A DNA stretch of 11,681 bases, from the NCBI GenBank assembly GCA_910586285.1, contig CAJUGR010000060.1:1-11681 (forward strand), read 5' to 3'. Shown piece by piece: positions 5,365 to 11,681 of this stretch (positions within the stretch are counted from its first letter, which is position 1; every line of letters begins with the position of its first letter). The notes under the pieces were generated by a model. It ran no database searches and was not told the DNA's origin. It worked only from the letters and a program-made list of their open reading frames with translations. Source of the stretch: an uncultured Erysipelotrichaceae bacterium (GTDB lineage Bacteria > Bacillota_I > Bacilli_A > Erysipelotrichales > Erysipelotrichaceae). A program made the position numbers and the translations under genes.

Positions 5365-7167
5365 TTATTCATCCTCCATCGATAATACCGCCATGAATGC
5401 TTCTTGTGGTACCTCGACCGAACCGACAGCCTTCATGCGTTTCTTTCCTGCTTTCTGTTTTTCCAACAGCTTTTTCTTACGGGAAATATCGCCGCCGTAG
5501 CATTTTGCCAAGACGTTTTTGCGCAAGGATTTGATATCGGTGCGGGCGATGATTTTACCGCCCAAAGCCGCCTGTACCGGAATTTCAAATTGTTGGCGAG
5601 GAATCAATGTCTTTAATTTTTCACAAATCAAACGGCCGCGTCCTGCCGCAAAGTCTTTATGTACGATGAGCGACAGCGCATCGACACACTCGCCGTTCAA
5701 TAAAATATCCATTTTTGCCAGCTTGCTTGTCTGATAACCAACCAATTCATAATCCAGTGAGGCATAGCCTTTTGAACAGGACTTCAAGCGATCAAAGAAA
5801 TCATAGACGATTTCCCCCAATGGCAATTCATAAACGATATCCATCCGGTTTTCATCAATGTATACCATATCCTTATAAATACCGCGTTTTTTCTGGCACA
5901 ATTCCATAATCGCGCCGACATAATCGTTGGGAGTCATAATACTTGCCTTCACATACGGCTCCTCAATATGATCGATCTTCTGCGGCTCCGGCAGCATACT
6001 GGGATTGTCGATCTTGATCATTGATCCATCACTTAAATAAGCGTGATAAATAACGGAAGGCGCCGTAAGAATAAGATCGATTTTATATTCACGTTCAATC
6101 CGCTCCTGAACAACATCCATATGAAGCAAACCGAGAAAACCGCAGCGAAATCCAAAGCCCAAAGCTTGTGAGGTTTCTGCTTCAAAGTGCAGTGAAGCAT
6201 CATTAAGCTGTAATTTTTCCAAGGCATCGCGCAAATCGTTGTATTTGGCGGAATCAATCGGATACAGACCACAATAAACCATCGGATTCATGATCCGATA
6301 GCCACTGAGCGCAGCTGCAGCCGGATGATCACAGTGAGTGATGGTATCTCCGACTCGAACATCTTGAATCGATTTGATGCTGGCACACAGCCAACCAACT
6401 TCTCCACAATGAAGCACCTCTTTTTTCACTTCCTTAGGATTGCGGATACCCACCTCCAACACTTCATATTCCGCACCACTGGCCATAAAGCGAATGCGGT
6501 CGCCGATGCGAATACATCCTTCTTTCACCCGCACAAACGCAACTACACCGCGATAAGCATCATAAAAAGAATCAAATACCAATGCCTGTAACGGATGATC
6601 CTCTTTCCCTGACGGTGCCGGAATCTGATGAACAATCGCTTCCAGTACATCACGAATATTCAGTCCATTTTTCGCAGAAATCAACGGTGCATTTTCTGCA
6701 TCCAAACCGATGACATTCTCAATCTCCGCTTTTACCACTTCCGGTTGTGCACTGGGAAGATCAATTTTATTGATGACCGGCAAAATTTCCAGATCATTAT
6801 CCAAAGCAAGGTATACATTCGCCAAGGTCTGCGCTTCAATCCCCTGCGCCGCATCCACAACCAAAACCGCTCCTTCACAAGCTGCCAAGGAACGGGACAC
6901 CTCATAAGTAAAATCCACATGACCCGGAGTATCGATTAAATGAAGAATATATTCCTGATCGTCCAAAGCGCGATACTTTAACTGTACCGCATTCAGTTTG
7001 ATCGTTATGCCGCGCTCTCGTTCCAGATCCATCGTATCCAATAATTGTTCCTTCATTTCTCTTTGATCAACGGTATCCGTAAGTTCCAAGATACGATCGG
7101 CAAGTGTAGATTTTCCATGATCAATGTGGGCGATAATGGAAAAATTACGTATATATTTCTGGTCCAT
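5365..7167 (-). CDS. lepA: Elongation factor 4 (LepA)
   Basis: A translational GTPase that acts on stalled or mistranslocated ribosomes and in 30S maturation. The 600-residue length is standard. GTPase motifs are G1 AHIDHGKST (13-21), the switch RGIT (52-55), G3 DTPGH (79-83), G4 NKID (133-136) and G5 SAK. The end carries the LepA-specific CTD segment CYGGDISRKKKLLEKQKAGKK, which separates it from EF-G and TypA. The frame opens at ATG 7173, but that codon sits one base from the AAGGAG ribosome binding site, while ATG 7167 is 7 bases away and gives the usual MDQKYIRNFSIIAHIDHGKS start. It has its own extended -10 promoter. In Bacillus lepA sits between yqxA and hemW; here a MATE and an AAA+ gene separate it from spoIIP, and two genes separate it from hemW. 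Confidence 0.98.
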   Translation of the reverse strand: MDQKYIRNFSIIAHIDHGKSTLADRILELTDTVDQREMKEQLLDTMDLERERGITIKLNAVQLKYRALDDQEYILHLIDTPGHVDFTYEVSRSLAACEGAVLVVDAAQGIEAQTLANVYLALDNDLEILPVINKIDLPSAQPEVVKAEIENVIGLDAENAPLISAKNGLNIRDVLEAIVHQIPAPSGKEDHPLQALVFDSFYDAYRGVVAFVRVKEGCIRIGDRIRFMASGAEYEVLEVGIRNPKEVKKEVLHCGEVGWLCASIKSIQDVRVGDTITHCDHPAAAALSGYRIMNPMVYCGLYPIDSAKYNDLRDALEKLQLNDASLHFEAETSQALGFGFRCGFLGLLHMDVVQERIEREYKIDLILTAPSVIYHAYLSDGSMIKIDNPSMLPEPQKIDHIEEPYVKASIMTPNDYVGAIMELCQKKRGIYKDMVYIDENRMDIVYELPLGEIVYDFFDRLKSCSKGYASLDYELVGYQTSKLAKMDILLNGECVDALSLIVHKDFAAGRGRLICEKLKTLIPRQQFEIPVQAALGGKIIARTDIKSLRKNVLAKCYGGDISRKKKLLEKQKAGKKRMKAVGSVEVPQEAFMAVLSMEDE

Positions 7168-7207
7168 GAACATACTCCTTCCCGGACGGATTTCCTATTA
7201 TTGTGTA

Positions 7208-7236
7208 ATTATACCAAAAAGAAAACGGATTGGAAA
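7208..7236 (-). promoter_or_regulatory. Sigma-A promoter of lepA with extended -10
   Basis: On the minus strand TTTCCA (7231-7236), 17 bp spacer and TATAAT (7208-7213), with TGG directly before the -10 hexamer giving the extended -10 TGnTATAAT. The start site would lie about 35 bases before the lepA ATG. Confidence 0.8.
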
Positions 7237-7341
7237 GAATAAGCCGTGCAGCAAATGTGAAAAGTCCTTTATATTGTCAAACATACTTGATAAACGGATT
7301 AAAAGACAACATCATACATGACGATTAAGAAGAATCTTCGC

Positions 7342-7381
7342 TAGTGAAAGATTTTTAACAACATCAACAAATCTTTCACTA
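7342..7381. repeat. Palindrome 1 upstream of the AAA+/DUF4143 gene
   Basis: A perfect 13-bp inverted repeat: TAGTGAAAGATTT (7342-7354) and AAATCTTTCACTA (7369-7381), with a 14-bp centre. The core TGAAAGATTT/AAATCTTTCA is the same as in palindrome 2, exactly 40 bp away. It lies upstream of the promoter -35, in the position of an auxiliary operator. Confidence 0.9.
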
Positions 7382-7422
7382 TACTGAAAGATTTTATTGA
7401 CTTTTCACAAATCTTTCAGTAT
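7381..7422. repeat. Palindrome 2 overlapping the AAA+/DUF4143 promoter
   Basis: A perfect 14-bp inverted repeat: ATACTGAAAGATTT (7381-7394) and AAATCTTTCAGTAT (7409-7422), again with a 14-bp centre. The -35 hexamer lies in its centre, and its right arm fills the spacer and the first bases of the -10, so a protein bound here would block RNA polymerase. In RNA or single-stranded DNA both palindromes could also form hairpins. Confidence 0.9.
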
Positions 7423-7425
7423 GAT
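7397..7425 (+). promoter_or_regulatory. Sigma-A promoter of the AAA+/DUF4143 gene
   Basis: TTGACT (7397-7402), 17-bp spacer, TATGAT (7420-7425). The start site near 7432 would fall at the ribosome binding site, so the transcript may be leaderless or nearly so, unless an upstream promoter is also used. The promoter sits inside palindrome 2 and is therefore probably tightly controlled. Confidence 0.7.
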
Positions 7426-7443
7426 GAATTCGGAGGCATGCTT

Positions 7444-8634
7444 ATGATCAACAGAGAACATTATATACAACCAATCCGTGAATTCTATGATTCCGATCTC
7501 ATTAAAATCATCACAGGAATACGCCGTTGCGGCAAATCCGTGATATTAGAACAGATCATGCGCGAAATTGAAAATAAAGCCGAGAATATCATTTATATCA
7601 ACTTTGAAGATAAGCAAGTATCAGCAAACATTACCAATGGAAGGGCATTGATTGATTATGTGGAAAGTCAAAGAAAAACAGGAAAATGTTACTTGTTTTT
7701 TGATGAAATACAGACGGTAGACGGCTGGCAAGATGCTTGTAAAACGTTGCGTTTATATGATTATTCACTCTTTATCACAGGCTCAAATTCAAAATTGTTG
7801 TCAAGTGAATTCACAAAGGAACTCAGTGGCAGATATGTCTCTTTTCGTGTTCGACCCTTTGTGTATAAAGAAATCTTGGAATATACCAAAGAACTGAATC
7901 GTGAAATTTCGATCAATGATTATCTCATTTGGGGTGGCTTTCCCAAACGCTTTGAGTTTCAAAGTCTTCAAGCACAACGCAAATATTTGAATGATTTAGA
8001 TGATACGATTATCTTAAACGATCTTATCCAACGACATCATATTCGAAAAGAGAGCCTGTTTAAAAATCTCGTAAATTTTATTCTGCGCTCGAACGGAAGA
8101 ATTTTTTCTGCACAATCAATACACAATTATATAAAAAAGGAGCATGAATCCTGTTCAATTAATACCGTTATGAAATATCTCGGTTATCTTGAAGAAGCCT
8201 ATATCATTGAATCCGTAAAAAGATACTCCACAAGAACAAAAAGAGAATTGAGTTATTATGCCAAAATATATCTTGCGGATGTATCTTTCAATTCCTTGCG
8301 GTGTATGGACAATCGCTTTGATCTTACTCATAATTTAGAAAATATCATATATAATGAGTTACTTTATATGGGTTATCAAGTGACAGTATACGATAATAGC
8401 GGAAAAGAGATTGACTTTCTCGCCCAATGCGGAAATAAGAAGTATTATATTCAGGTCGCTTATAGTGTCGCTGAAGAAAAAGCATATGAAAGAGAGTTTG
8501 CGGCATTCCACGGAATTGATAATTTGTCATCAAAAATCTTAATTACCAATGATGAGATTGACTATTCCACCAGTATTGTTCGACATATAAAGTTAAAGGA
8601 TTTCTTGTGTATGCATAATTTAGATGAACGATGA
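7444..8634 (+). CDS. AAA+ family ATPase with C-terminal DUF4143 domain
   Basis: A 396-residue member of the AAA_14 plus DUF4143 family, common in bacteria and archaea but of unknown role. Visible are Walker A GIRRCGKS near residue 25, Walker B CYLFFDEIQ with D-E, sensor-1-like LFITGSNS, the LSGRYVSFRVRPF arginine motif, a winged-helix-like middle (IFSAQSIHNYI...CSINTVMKYLGYLEEAYII), and the nuclease-like DUF4143 end with NLENIIYNELLYMGY, GKEIDFLA and YYIQVAYSV. In the last motif Q and A stand where PD-(D/E)xK nucleases have E and K, as is usual in this family, so nuclease activity is unlikely. ATG 7444 has GGAGG 7 bases upstream; ATG 7438 is one base from it and was rejected. It is the only plus-strand gene, looks AT-richer than its neighbours, and is flanked by core genes, consistent with acquisition as a single-gene cassette. 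Confidence 0.92.
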   Translation: MINREHYIQPIREFYDSDLIKIITGIRRCGKSVILEQIMREIENKAENIIYINFEDKQVSANITNGRALIDYVESQRKTGKCYLFFDEIQTVDGWQDACKTLRLYDYSLFITGSNSKLLSSEFTKELSGRYVSFRVRPFVYKEILEYTKELNREISINDYLIWGGFPKRFEFQSLQAQRKYLNDLDDTIILNDLIQRHHIRKESLFKNLVNFILRSNGRIFSAQSIHNYIKKEHESCSINTVMKYLGYLEEAYIIESVKRYSTRTKRELSYYAKIYLADVSFNSLRCMDNRFDLTHNLENIIYNELLYMGYQVTVYDNSGKEIDFLAQCGNKKYYIQVAYSVAEEKAYEREFAAFHGIDNLSSKILITNDEIDYSTSIVRHIKLKDFLCMHNLDER

Positions 8635-8668
8635 TTCATATTTCTTAATTATACTTAGTTATATATAA

Positions 8669-8740
8669 AAAAGACGATGGATTCATCATATTCACCACTT
8701 TTCTTTTTCGTAGTGGGATGATAAAAGCCGTCTTTTCTTT
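8669..8740. terminator. Bidirectional terminator between the AAA+ and MATE genes
   Basis: A long nested hairpin lies between the two convergent genes: AAAAGACG (8669-8676) with CGTCTTTT (8729-8736), TCATC (8683-8687) with GATGA (8717-8721), and CCACT (8695-8699) with AGTGG (8712-8716). T-runs follow on the plus strand (CTTTTCTTTT) and, through the A-run at 8667-8672, on the minus strand. The rest of 8635-8793 shows nothing else. Confidence 0.8.
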
Positions 8741-8793
8741 TACAATACTATTTATCTTCGTTTAATTAGATGTGTTTGTCCTGACACTGCAAT

Positions 8794-10155
8794 TTATGAT
8801 TCCTGTAATTTCTGTCCTTCCGTTGATCGATTTCCTCGCCAATAGACGATCATACCGTAAAGATCCGCAAGCAGCCACCCGATCGGAATCGCTGCCCAGA
8901 TGCCGATCACTCCGATAAAGGAAATACGAGAAAGCCAATAGGCTAACAACACCCGCGTACCTAACGAGATCGCAGTGAGTACCAATGATACTTGCGGACG
9001 TTGGATGGCACGAAAATATCCATACAGCATAAAAAGGATACCGATTCCGATGTAGAAAAAGCCTTCGATTCGCAAGTACTGTGCCCCGATGTGAATCATC
9101 TCTACTTGGCTTTCGTCAATAAAAATCCCCATCAACGGTTCCGCAAAAATCCATACCAATGCGCTGATCAAACAACAAAACAAGGTGACATTCACCAAAG
9201 ATGTCCTGATTCCCCGGTGAATGCGATCCCACTTCCCTGCGCCGTAATTTTGGGCGATCAAGGTAGAAAATGCATTGCCGAAATCCTGCACCGGCATATA
9301 CGCAATCGTATCAATTTTCACCGCCACGGCAAAAGCGGACATCACTGCTGTGCCGAAGCTGTTAACAATTCCTTGAACCATTAAAATGCCGAAGTTCATC
9401 ACCGATTGCTGGAGACAAGTGTAACCGGACAACGATAAGATCTCCTGCATCTCATTGCGCCGCCATACCCGATCGGATCGTTGCGGCCGCAGCTGGGGAT
9501 AAGCCAGAAGAGCATAAACCATTAATCCTATGGCAGACAGATACTGCGCAATCACTGTCGCAATGGCTGCCCCCGGCACACCGGTTTCATAAACGGCCAC
9601 AAAAAGAATATCCAACCCGATATTGGCGATGACCGAAATAGCCAAAAATAGCAGCGGCAACAGTGAATTACCGATGCTTCTCAACAAATTGGCAAAATAA
9701 TGATAGATAAAAATGGCCATCAAACCCCAAAACACGTTGACCAGATAATCCCGTGTCATGGTCGTAATCGCTGCGGGAGTTTGAAGCCACTCGATAATTT
9801 CATCCACCAGCCAAAAAGCCGCTAAGGTTAACCCAAACGATAACAGCGCTATGAACGTAAATGATAAAAAGATGCCGTTGCGCAATCGTGCCCATTGTTT
9901 CTGACCAAAAGTAATGGCAAAAAAAGCACCGCTGCCCAGGCACAAGCCCAAAATGACAGAAGTGAAAAAATTCATTAGTGTATAGGATGAGCCAACCGCA
10001 GCCAAGGCATCATCTCCAATGTATTTTGCAACAATCCACGTATCACACAAATGATAAAATTGCTGCAGCACATTTCCTAACATAAAAGGCAACGCAAAAA
10101 GCCACAGCTTGGTAGTAATATTCCCGGTCGTTAAATCTTGATTTATACGCTTCAC
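8794..10155 (-). CDS. MATE family multidrug/cation antiporter
   Basis: A 453-residue inner-membrane protein with about 12 hydrophobic segments in two homologous halves, the usual length and layout of MATE transporters, which export cationic drugs or metabolites using a Na+ or H+ gradient. The N-half has GNVLQQFYHLCDTWIVAKYIG with D-T in the first repeat and AAVGSSY; the C-half has the matching QSVMNFGILMVQGIVNSFGT, the alanine-rich stretch and AQNYGAGKWDRI, a typical MATE loop. It belongs to the bacterial NorM/DinF-like group; the substrate cannot be told. The frame opens at TTG 10164, but that codon touches the AAGGGG ribosome binding site; GTG 10155 is 9 bases away and gives MKRINQDLTTGNITTKLW. 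It has its own promoter and interrupts the conserved spoIIP-yqxA-lepA order. Confidence 0.95.
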   Translation of the reverse strand: MKRINQDLTTGNITTKLWLFALPFMLGNVLQQFYHLCDTWIVAKYIGDDALAAVGSSYTLMNFFTSVILGLCLGSGAFFAITFGQKQWARLRNGIFLSFTFIALLSFGLTLAAFWLVDEIIEWLQTPAAITTMTRDYLVNVFWGLMAIFIYHYFANLLRSIGNSLLPLLFLAISVIANIGLDILFVAVYETGVPGAAIATVIAQYLSAIGLMVYALLAYPQLRPQRSDRVWRRNEMQEILSLSGYTCLQQSVMNFGILMVQGIVNSFGTAVMSAFAVAVKIDTIAYMPVQDFGNAFSTLIAQNYGAGKWDRIHRGIRTSLVNVTLFCCLISALVWIFAEPLMGIFIDESQVEMIHIGAQYLRIEGFFYIGIGILFMLYGYFRAIQRPQVSLVLTAISLGTRVLLAYWLSRISFIGVIGIWAAIPIGWLLADLYGMIVYWRGNRSTEGQKLQES

Positions 10156-10182
10156 GCTACACAATCCCCTTACTTGAAACTC

Positions 10183-10211
10183 ATTATACCATAAAGCACT
10201 AGGATTGCCTA
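10183..10211 (-). promoter_or_regulatory. Extended -10 promoter of the MATE gene
   Basis: TATAAT (10183-10188) preceded by TGG on the minus strand makes a good extended -10; there is no clear -35 at 16-18 bp. The small dyad TAGG/CCTA overlaps the stop codon of the upstream 96-residue gene. No terminator separates the two, so readthrough from the spoIIP unit is possible. Confidence 0.6.
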
Positions 10212-10499
10212 TTGCATAAAGCCATGAATGAGCTGGGAAACAATATCGACTCCTTTATCCATAACATTAACAACAAATTCACTACCCGCCTGTGCCATCC
10301 GTGCAGCGTGATTCTCGTGAATCGGATTCAAACGAGTGGTATCCACTTTCTGCGTTACTGCTTCATGACGAGCAATTTCATCCTCAAATTCCGTAATGCG
10401 CTCATTCACATCCGGCTGAGGATCATCCTCATTGATATAAGTCATCAATGAGATCACCAACCATACCAATAGAGCATCGGCCAAAAATCGTTTCATCAT
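10209..10499 (-). CDS. Small membrane-anchored protein downstream of spoIIP (YqxA position)
   Basis: A 96-residue protein with one N-terminal hydrophobic helix (about 5-21), a charged middle predicted helical (NERITEFEDEIARHEAV), and an amphipathic C-terminal segment (EFVVNVMDKGVDIVSQLIHGFM). I do not recognise the family from sequence. It sits where Bacillus has yqxA (DUF3679), directly after spoIIP, and has the same size and layout, so it may be its distant counterpart. The spoIIP stop codon TGA is part of the AGGTGA used as its ribosome binding site; ATG 10499 or the adjacent ATG 10496 may be the start. The tight coupling and the sigma-E-like promoter ahead of spoIIP suggest expression in the mother cell during sporulation. 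Confidence 0.8.
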   Translation of the reverse strand: MMKRFLADALLVWLVISLMTYINEDDPQPDVNERITEFEDEIARHEAVTQKVDTTRLNPIHENHAARMAQAGSEFVVNVMDKGVDIVSQLIHGFMQ

Positions 10500-10500
10500 A

Positions 10501-11424
10501 TCACCTCATCAAATAGTCATAGATGCCGTCCGCCAAGACATCCATCGAATTTTCGACTTCTTCGAAAGGGTTCACGTTTCCACCGCATTCAATCAGCATC
10601 ATTCGTTCACTCACTTCCTGATTATAATAAGCCTCACGGACCATCGTCGATCTCATGATACCATGAACCTTACCGTCAATGATGTCGGATAATGCCGCTG
10701 CTTCCTGTTCAATTACTTTGGCATTCTTTCCCAACCCTCCGACTACCGGCATCATTTTTGCATAGCGCTTCCCATTCGCATCCAAATAACTGGCTTCCCG
10801 CGGAATCGCATCCCGATGCAAATCAATGATCAAATCAAAACCGCCGTAATTCACCAGAGCATCGTTCAAATAGTTATAAGAGGCTCTGTAACTTTGATTA
10901 TAATCCCACCCCTGTGCATTCAAATACTCTTTAAAATTAGCTGTTTCCAAAACAACATGGATTCCACGCTCTTCCAACGCATTGCCCAAAACAGCCGAAG
11001 CATCCATTACCGTTTGCCCGCCGACATATTCTTCACTTTGATGGGTACTGTAAATATATACTTTTTTACCGGTATCCACCGGCTTCTCTTTTCCTTTCTC
11101 GCCTTCCTTCGTTTCTGGGTCGGAATCCTTCTTATCCGTGGTTCCCGTTTCCTTTTGACCGCTTTCTTCTGAAGGTTCTTGATCAAAATCCTGTGTCATT
11201 TCAAATTGAAAATCATCCGTGATTGTGAGATCGGAATGATATGATAATAAGTTCATCTCATCTTTAATCGAGATGCTTTCATCCAACTCATACTGGTGAT
11301 AAACACACGCATCCAAAAAGCCACTGTTTTTCATAAAGACCGAAATCCCTTTAAAAAATGGTGTAATACATAAAAAGCCGACCAATAATATAATTTTGGC
11401 TATAATTTTACCATTTGTTCTCAT
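10501..11424 (-). CDS. spoIIP: Stage II sporulation protein P (peptidoglycan hydrolase)
   Basis: SpoIIP is the amidase/endopeptidase of the SpoIID-SpoIIM-SpoIIP complex that thins the septal wall and drives engulfment; it is anchored in the mother-cell membrane. The 307 residues contain a transmembrane anchor (about 7-28), an acidic low-complexity linker (about 77-118, rich in E, D, K, T and G) and the catalytic domain. Motifs: VYIYSTHQSEEY with H128, LIIDLHRDAIPR with H203 and D205, and MLIECGGNVNPFEEV with E279, matching the conserved His/His/Glu set of the family. It is shorter than the 401-residue Bacillus protein, mainly before the catalytic domain. The frame opens at GTG 11436, but that GTG is part of the AGGAGGTG ribosome binding site (11434-11441); ATG 11424 at 9 bases is the start. 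A sigma-E-like promoter lies just upstream. Confidence 0.95.
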   Translation of the reverse strand: MRTNGKIIAKIILLVGFLCITPFFKGISVFMKNSGFLDACVYHQYELDESISIKDEMNLLSYHSDLTITDDFQFEMTQDFDQEPSEESGQKETGTTDKKDSDPETKEGEKGKEKPVDTGKKVYIYSTHQSEEYVGGQTVMDASAVLGNALEERGIHVVLETANFKEYLNAQGWDYNQSYRASYNYLNDALVNYGGFDLIIDLHRDAIPREASYLDANGKRYAKMMPVVGGLGKNAKVIEQEAAALSDIIDGKVHGIMRSTMVREAYYNQEVSERMMLIECGGNVNPFEEVENSMDVLADGIYDYLMR

Positions 11425-11448
11425 AATAAAAAGCACCTCCTCAAGGCA

Positions 11449-11477
11449 AACGTATGCGAAAGGGAATGCTTTTATGC
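11449..11477 (-). promoter_or_regulatory. Sigma-E-like sporulation promoter of spoIIP
   Basis: On the minus strand GCATAAA (11471-11477), 14 bp, then CATACGTT (11449-11456), close to the Bacillus sigma-E consensus KMATATT-N14-CATACAnT in sequence and spacing. The start would fall just before the AGGAGGTG ribosome binding site. Sigma-E control of spoIIP is known in Bacillus subtilis, which supports the call. Confidence 0.65.
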
Positions 11478-11493
11478 ATGAAAACTCGGCTCT

Positions 11494-11554
11494 GTACTTC
11501 TAATATTTAGATTGTGATTTATCATGTAACAAATCACGGTGGCTTTTGAAGTAC
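11494..11554 (-). terminator. Nested dyad upstream of spoIIP, terminator or leader structure
   Basis: GTACTTC (11494-11500) pairs with GAAGTAC (11548-11554) and encloses GTGATTT (11514-11520) with AAATCAC (11531-11537). There is no T-run directly after either stem, so it is a poor classical terminator; it may instead be a regulatory hairpin. The rest of 11437-11681 has no convincing gene: short minus-strand frames such as 11534-11578 (14 codons, AGAAGGA upstream), and TTGACA on the plus strand near 11614 that might be the -35 of a gene beyond the window. Confidence 0.4.
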
Positions 11555-11681
11555 CATCGCCTTATTTCGTTCTATCATATTCGTTCCTTCTCATCCGTAT
11601 CACGCTTTTGTTTTGACAGATTCTCAGCATCCATCATAAAACTTTTCTGAAAAAAGAAAGCAAAAGCATAATATTAATTCA

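Noticed and set aside
5235..5372. N-terminal 46-residue extension of the 307-residue protein
   Set aside because: It would run through the promoter and Spo0A-box region; ATG 5234 has a proper Shine-Dalgarno.
6014..6021. TTGTCGAT-like Spo0A-box near match inside lepA, and TTCGACT within spoIIP
   Set aside because: These are one-base mismatches inside coding sequence, expected by chance.
5404..6939. Several plus-strand open frames opposite lepA
   Set aside because: They mirror lepA codons, lack start signals and show no family resemblance.
7342..8740. Mobile element made of the AAA+ gene with the palindromes and terminator as ends
   Set aside because: The two flanking repeats differ in sequence, there is no transposase or target-site duplication, and they are better explained as operator and terminator.
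10816..11172. 118-residue plus-strand open frame opposite spoIIP
   Set aside because: It is antisense to a well supported spoIIP and has no promoter or ribosome binding site.

Overview
The window looks like chromosomal core sequence of a low-to-moderate GC, spore-forming Firmicute. The clues are strong AGGAGG-type ribosome binding sites, two sporulation proteins (SpoIIP and a Spo0A-family regulator), and a gene order echoing the Bacillus gpr-spoIIP-yqxA-lepA-hemW block. A member of the Erysipelotrichia is my best guess from the look of the proteins, but this is inference. Almost everything is on the minus strand; the only plus-strand gene is an AAA+/DUF4143 ATPase.

Reading along the minus strand (right to left): 11437-11681 is a non-coding leader with a nested dyad and a sigma-E-like promoter; then spoIIP (cell-wall hydrolase for engulfment) and a coupled 96-residue membrane protein in the yqxA position; a MATE transporter with its own promoter; a terminator shared with the convergent AAA+/DUF4143 gene, whose promoter is embedded in two perfect 40-bp-phased palindromes; lepA (EF4) with an extended -10 promoter; then a tight three-gene unit of an unrecognised 307-residue protein, a Spo0A-family protein and hemW (heme chaperone). 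A perfect Spo0A-box sequence lies just upstream of that unit. After hemW come rpsO with its own promoter and terminator, a probably broken small FakA-middle-domain-like gene, and pnp (PNPase), which runs off the left edge of the window.

The most interesting point is the spo0A unit. Its predicted protein keeps a convincing Spo0A DNA-binding domain, but its receiver-like domain has lost most phosphorylation-pocket residues, and a perfect TTGTCGAA sits in front of the promoter of its own operon. This suggests a phosphorelay-independent, self-regulated Spo0A variant expressed together with a heme chaperone. The second is the palindrome-controlled AAA+/DUF4143 gene, which sits alone on the opposite strand, next to a MATE gene, within otherwise conserved core synteny. 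No rRNA, tRNA, CRISPR array, transposase or integrase was seen.
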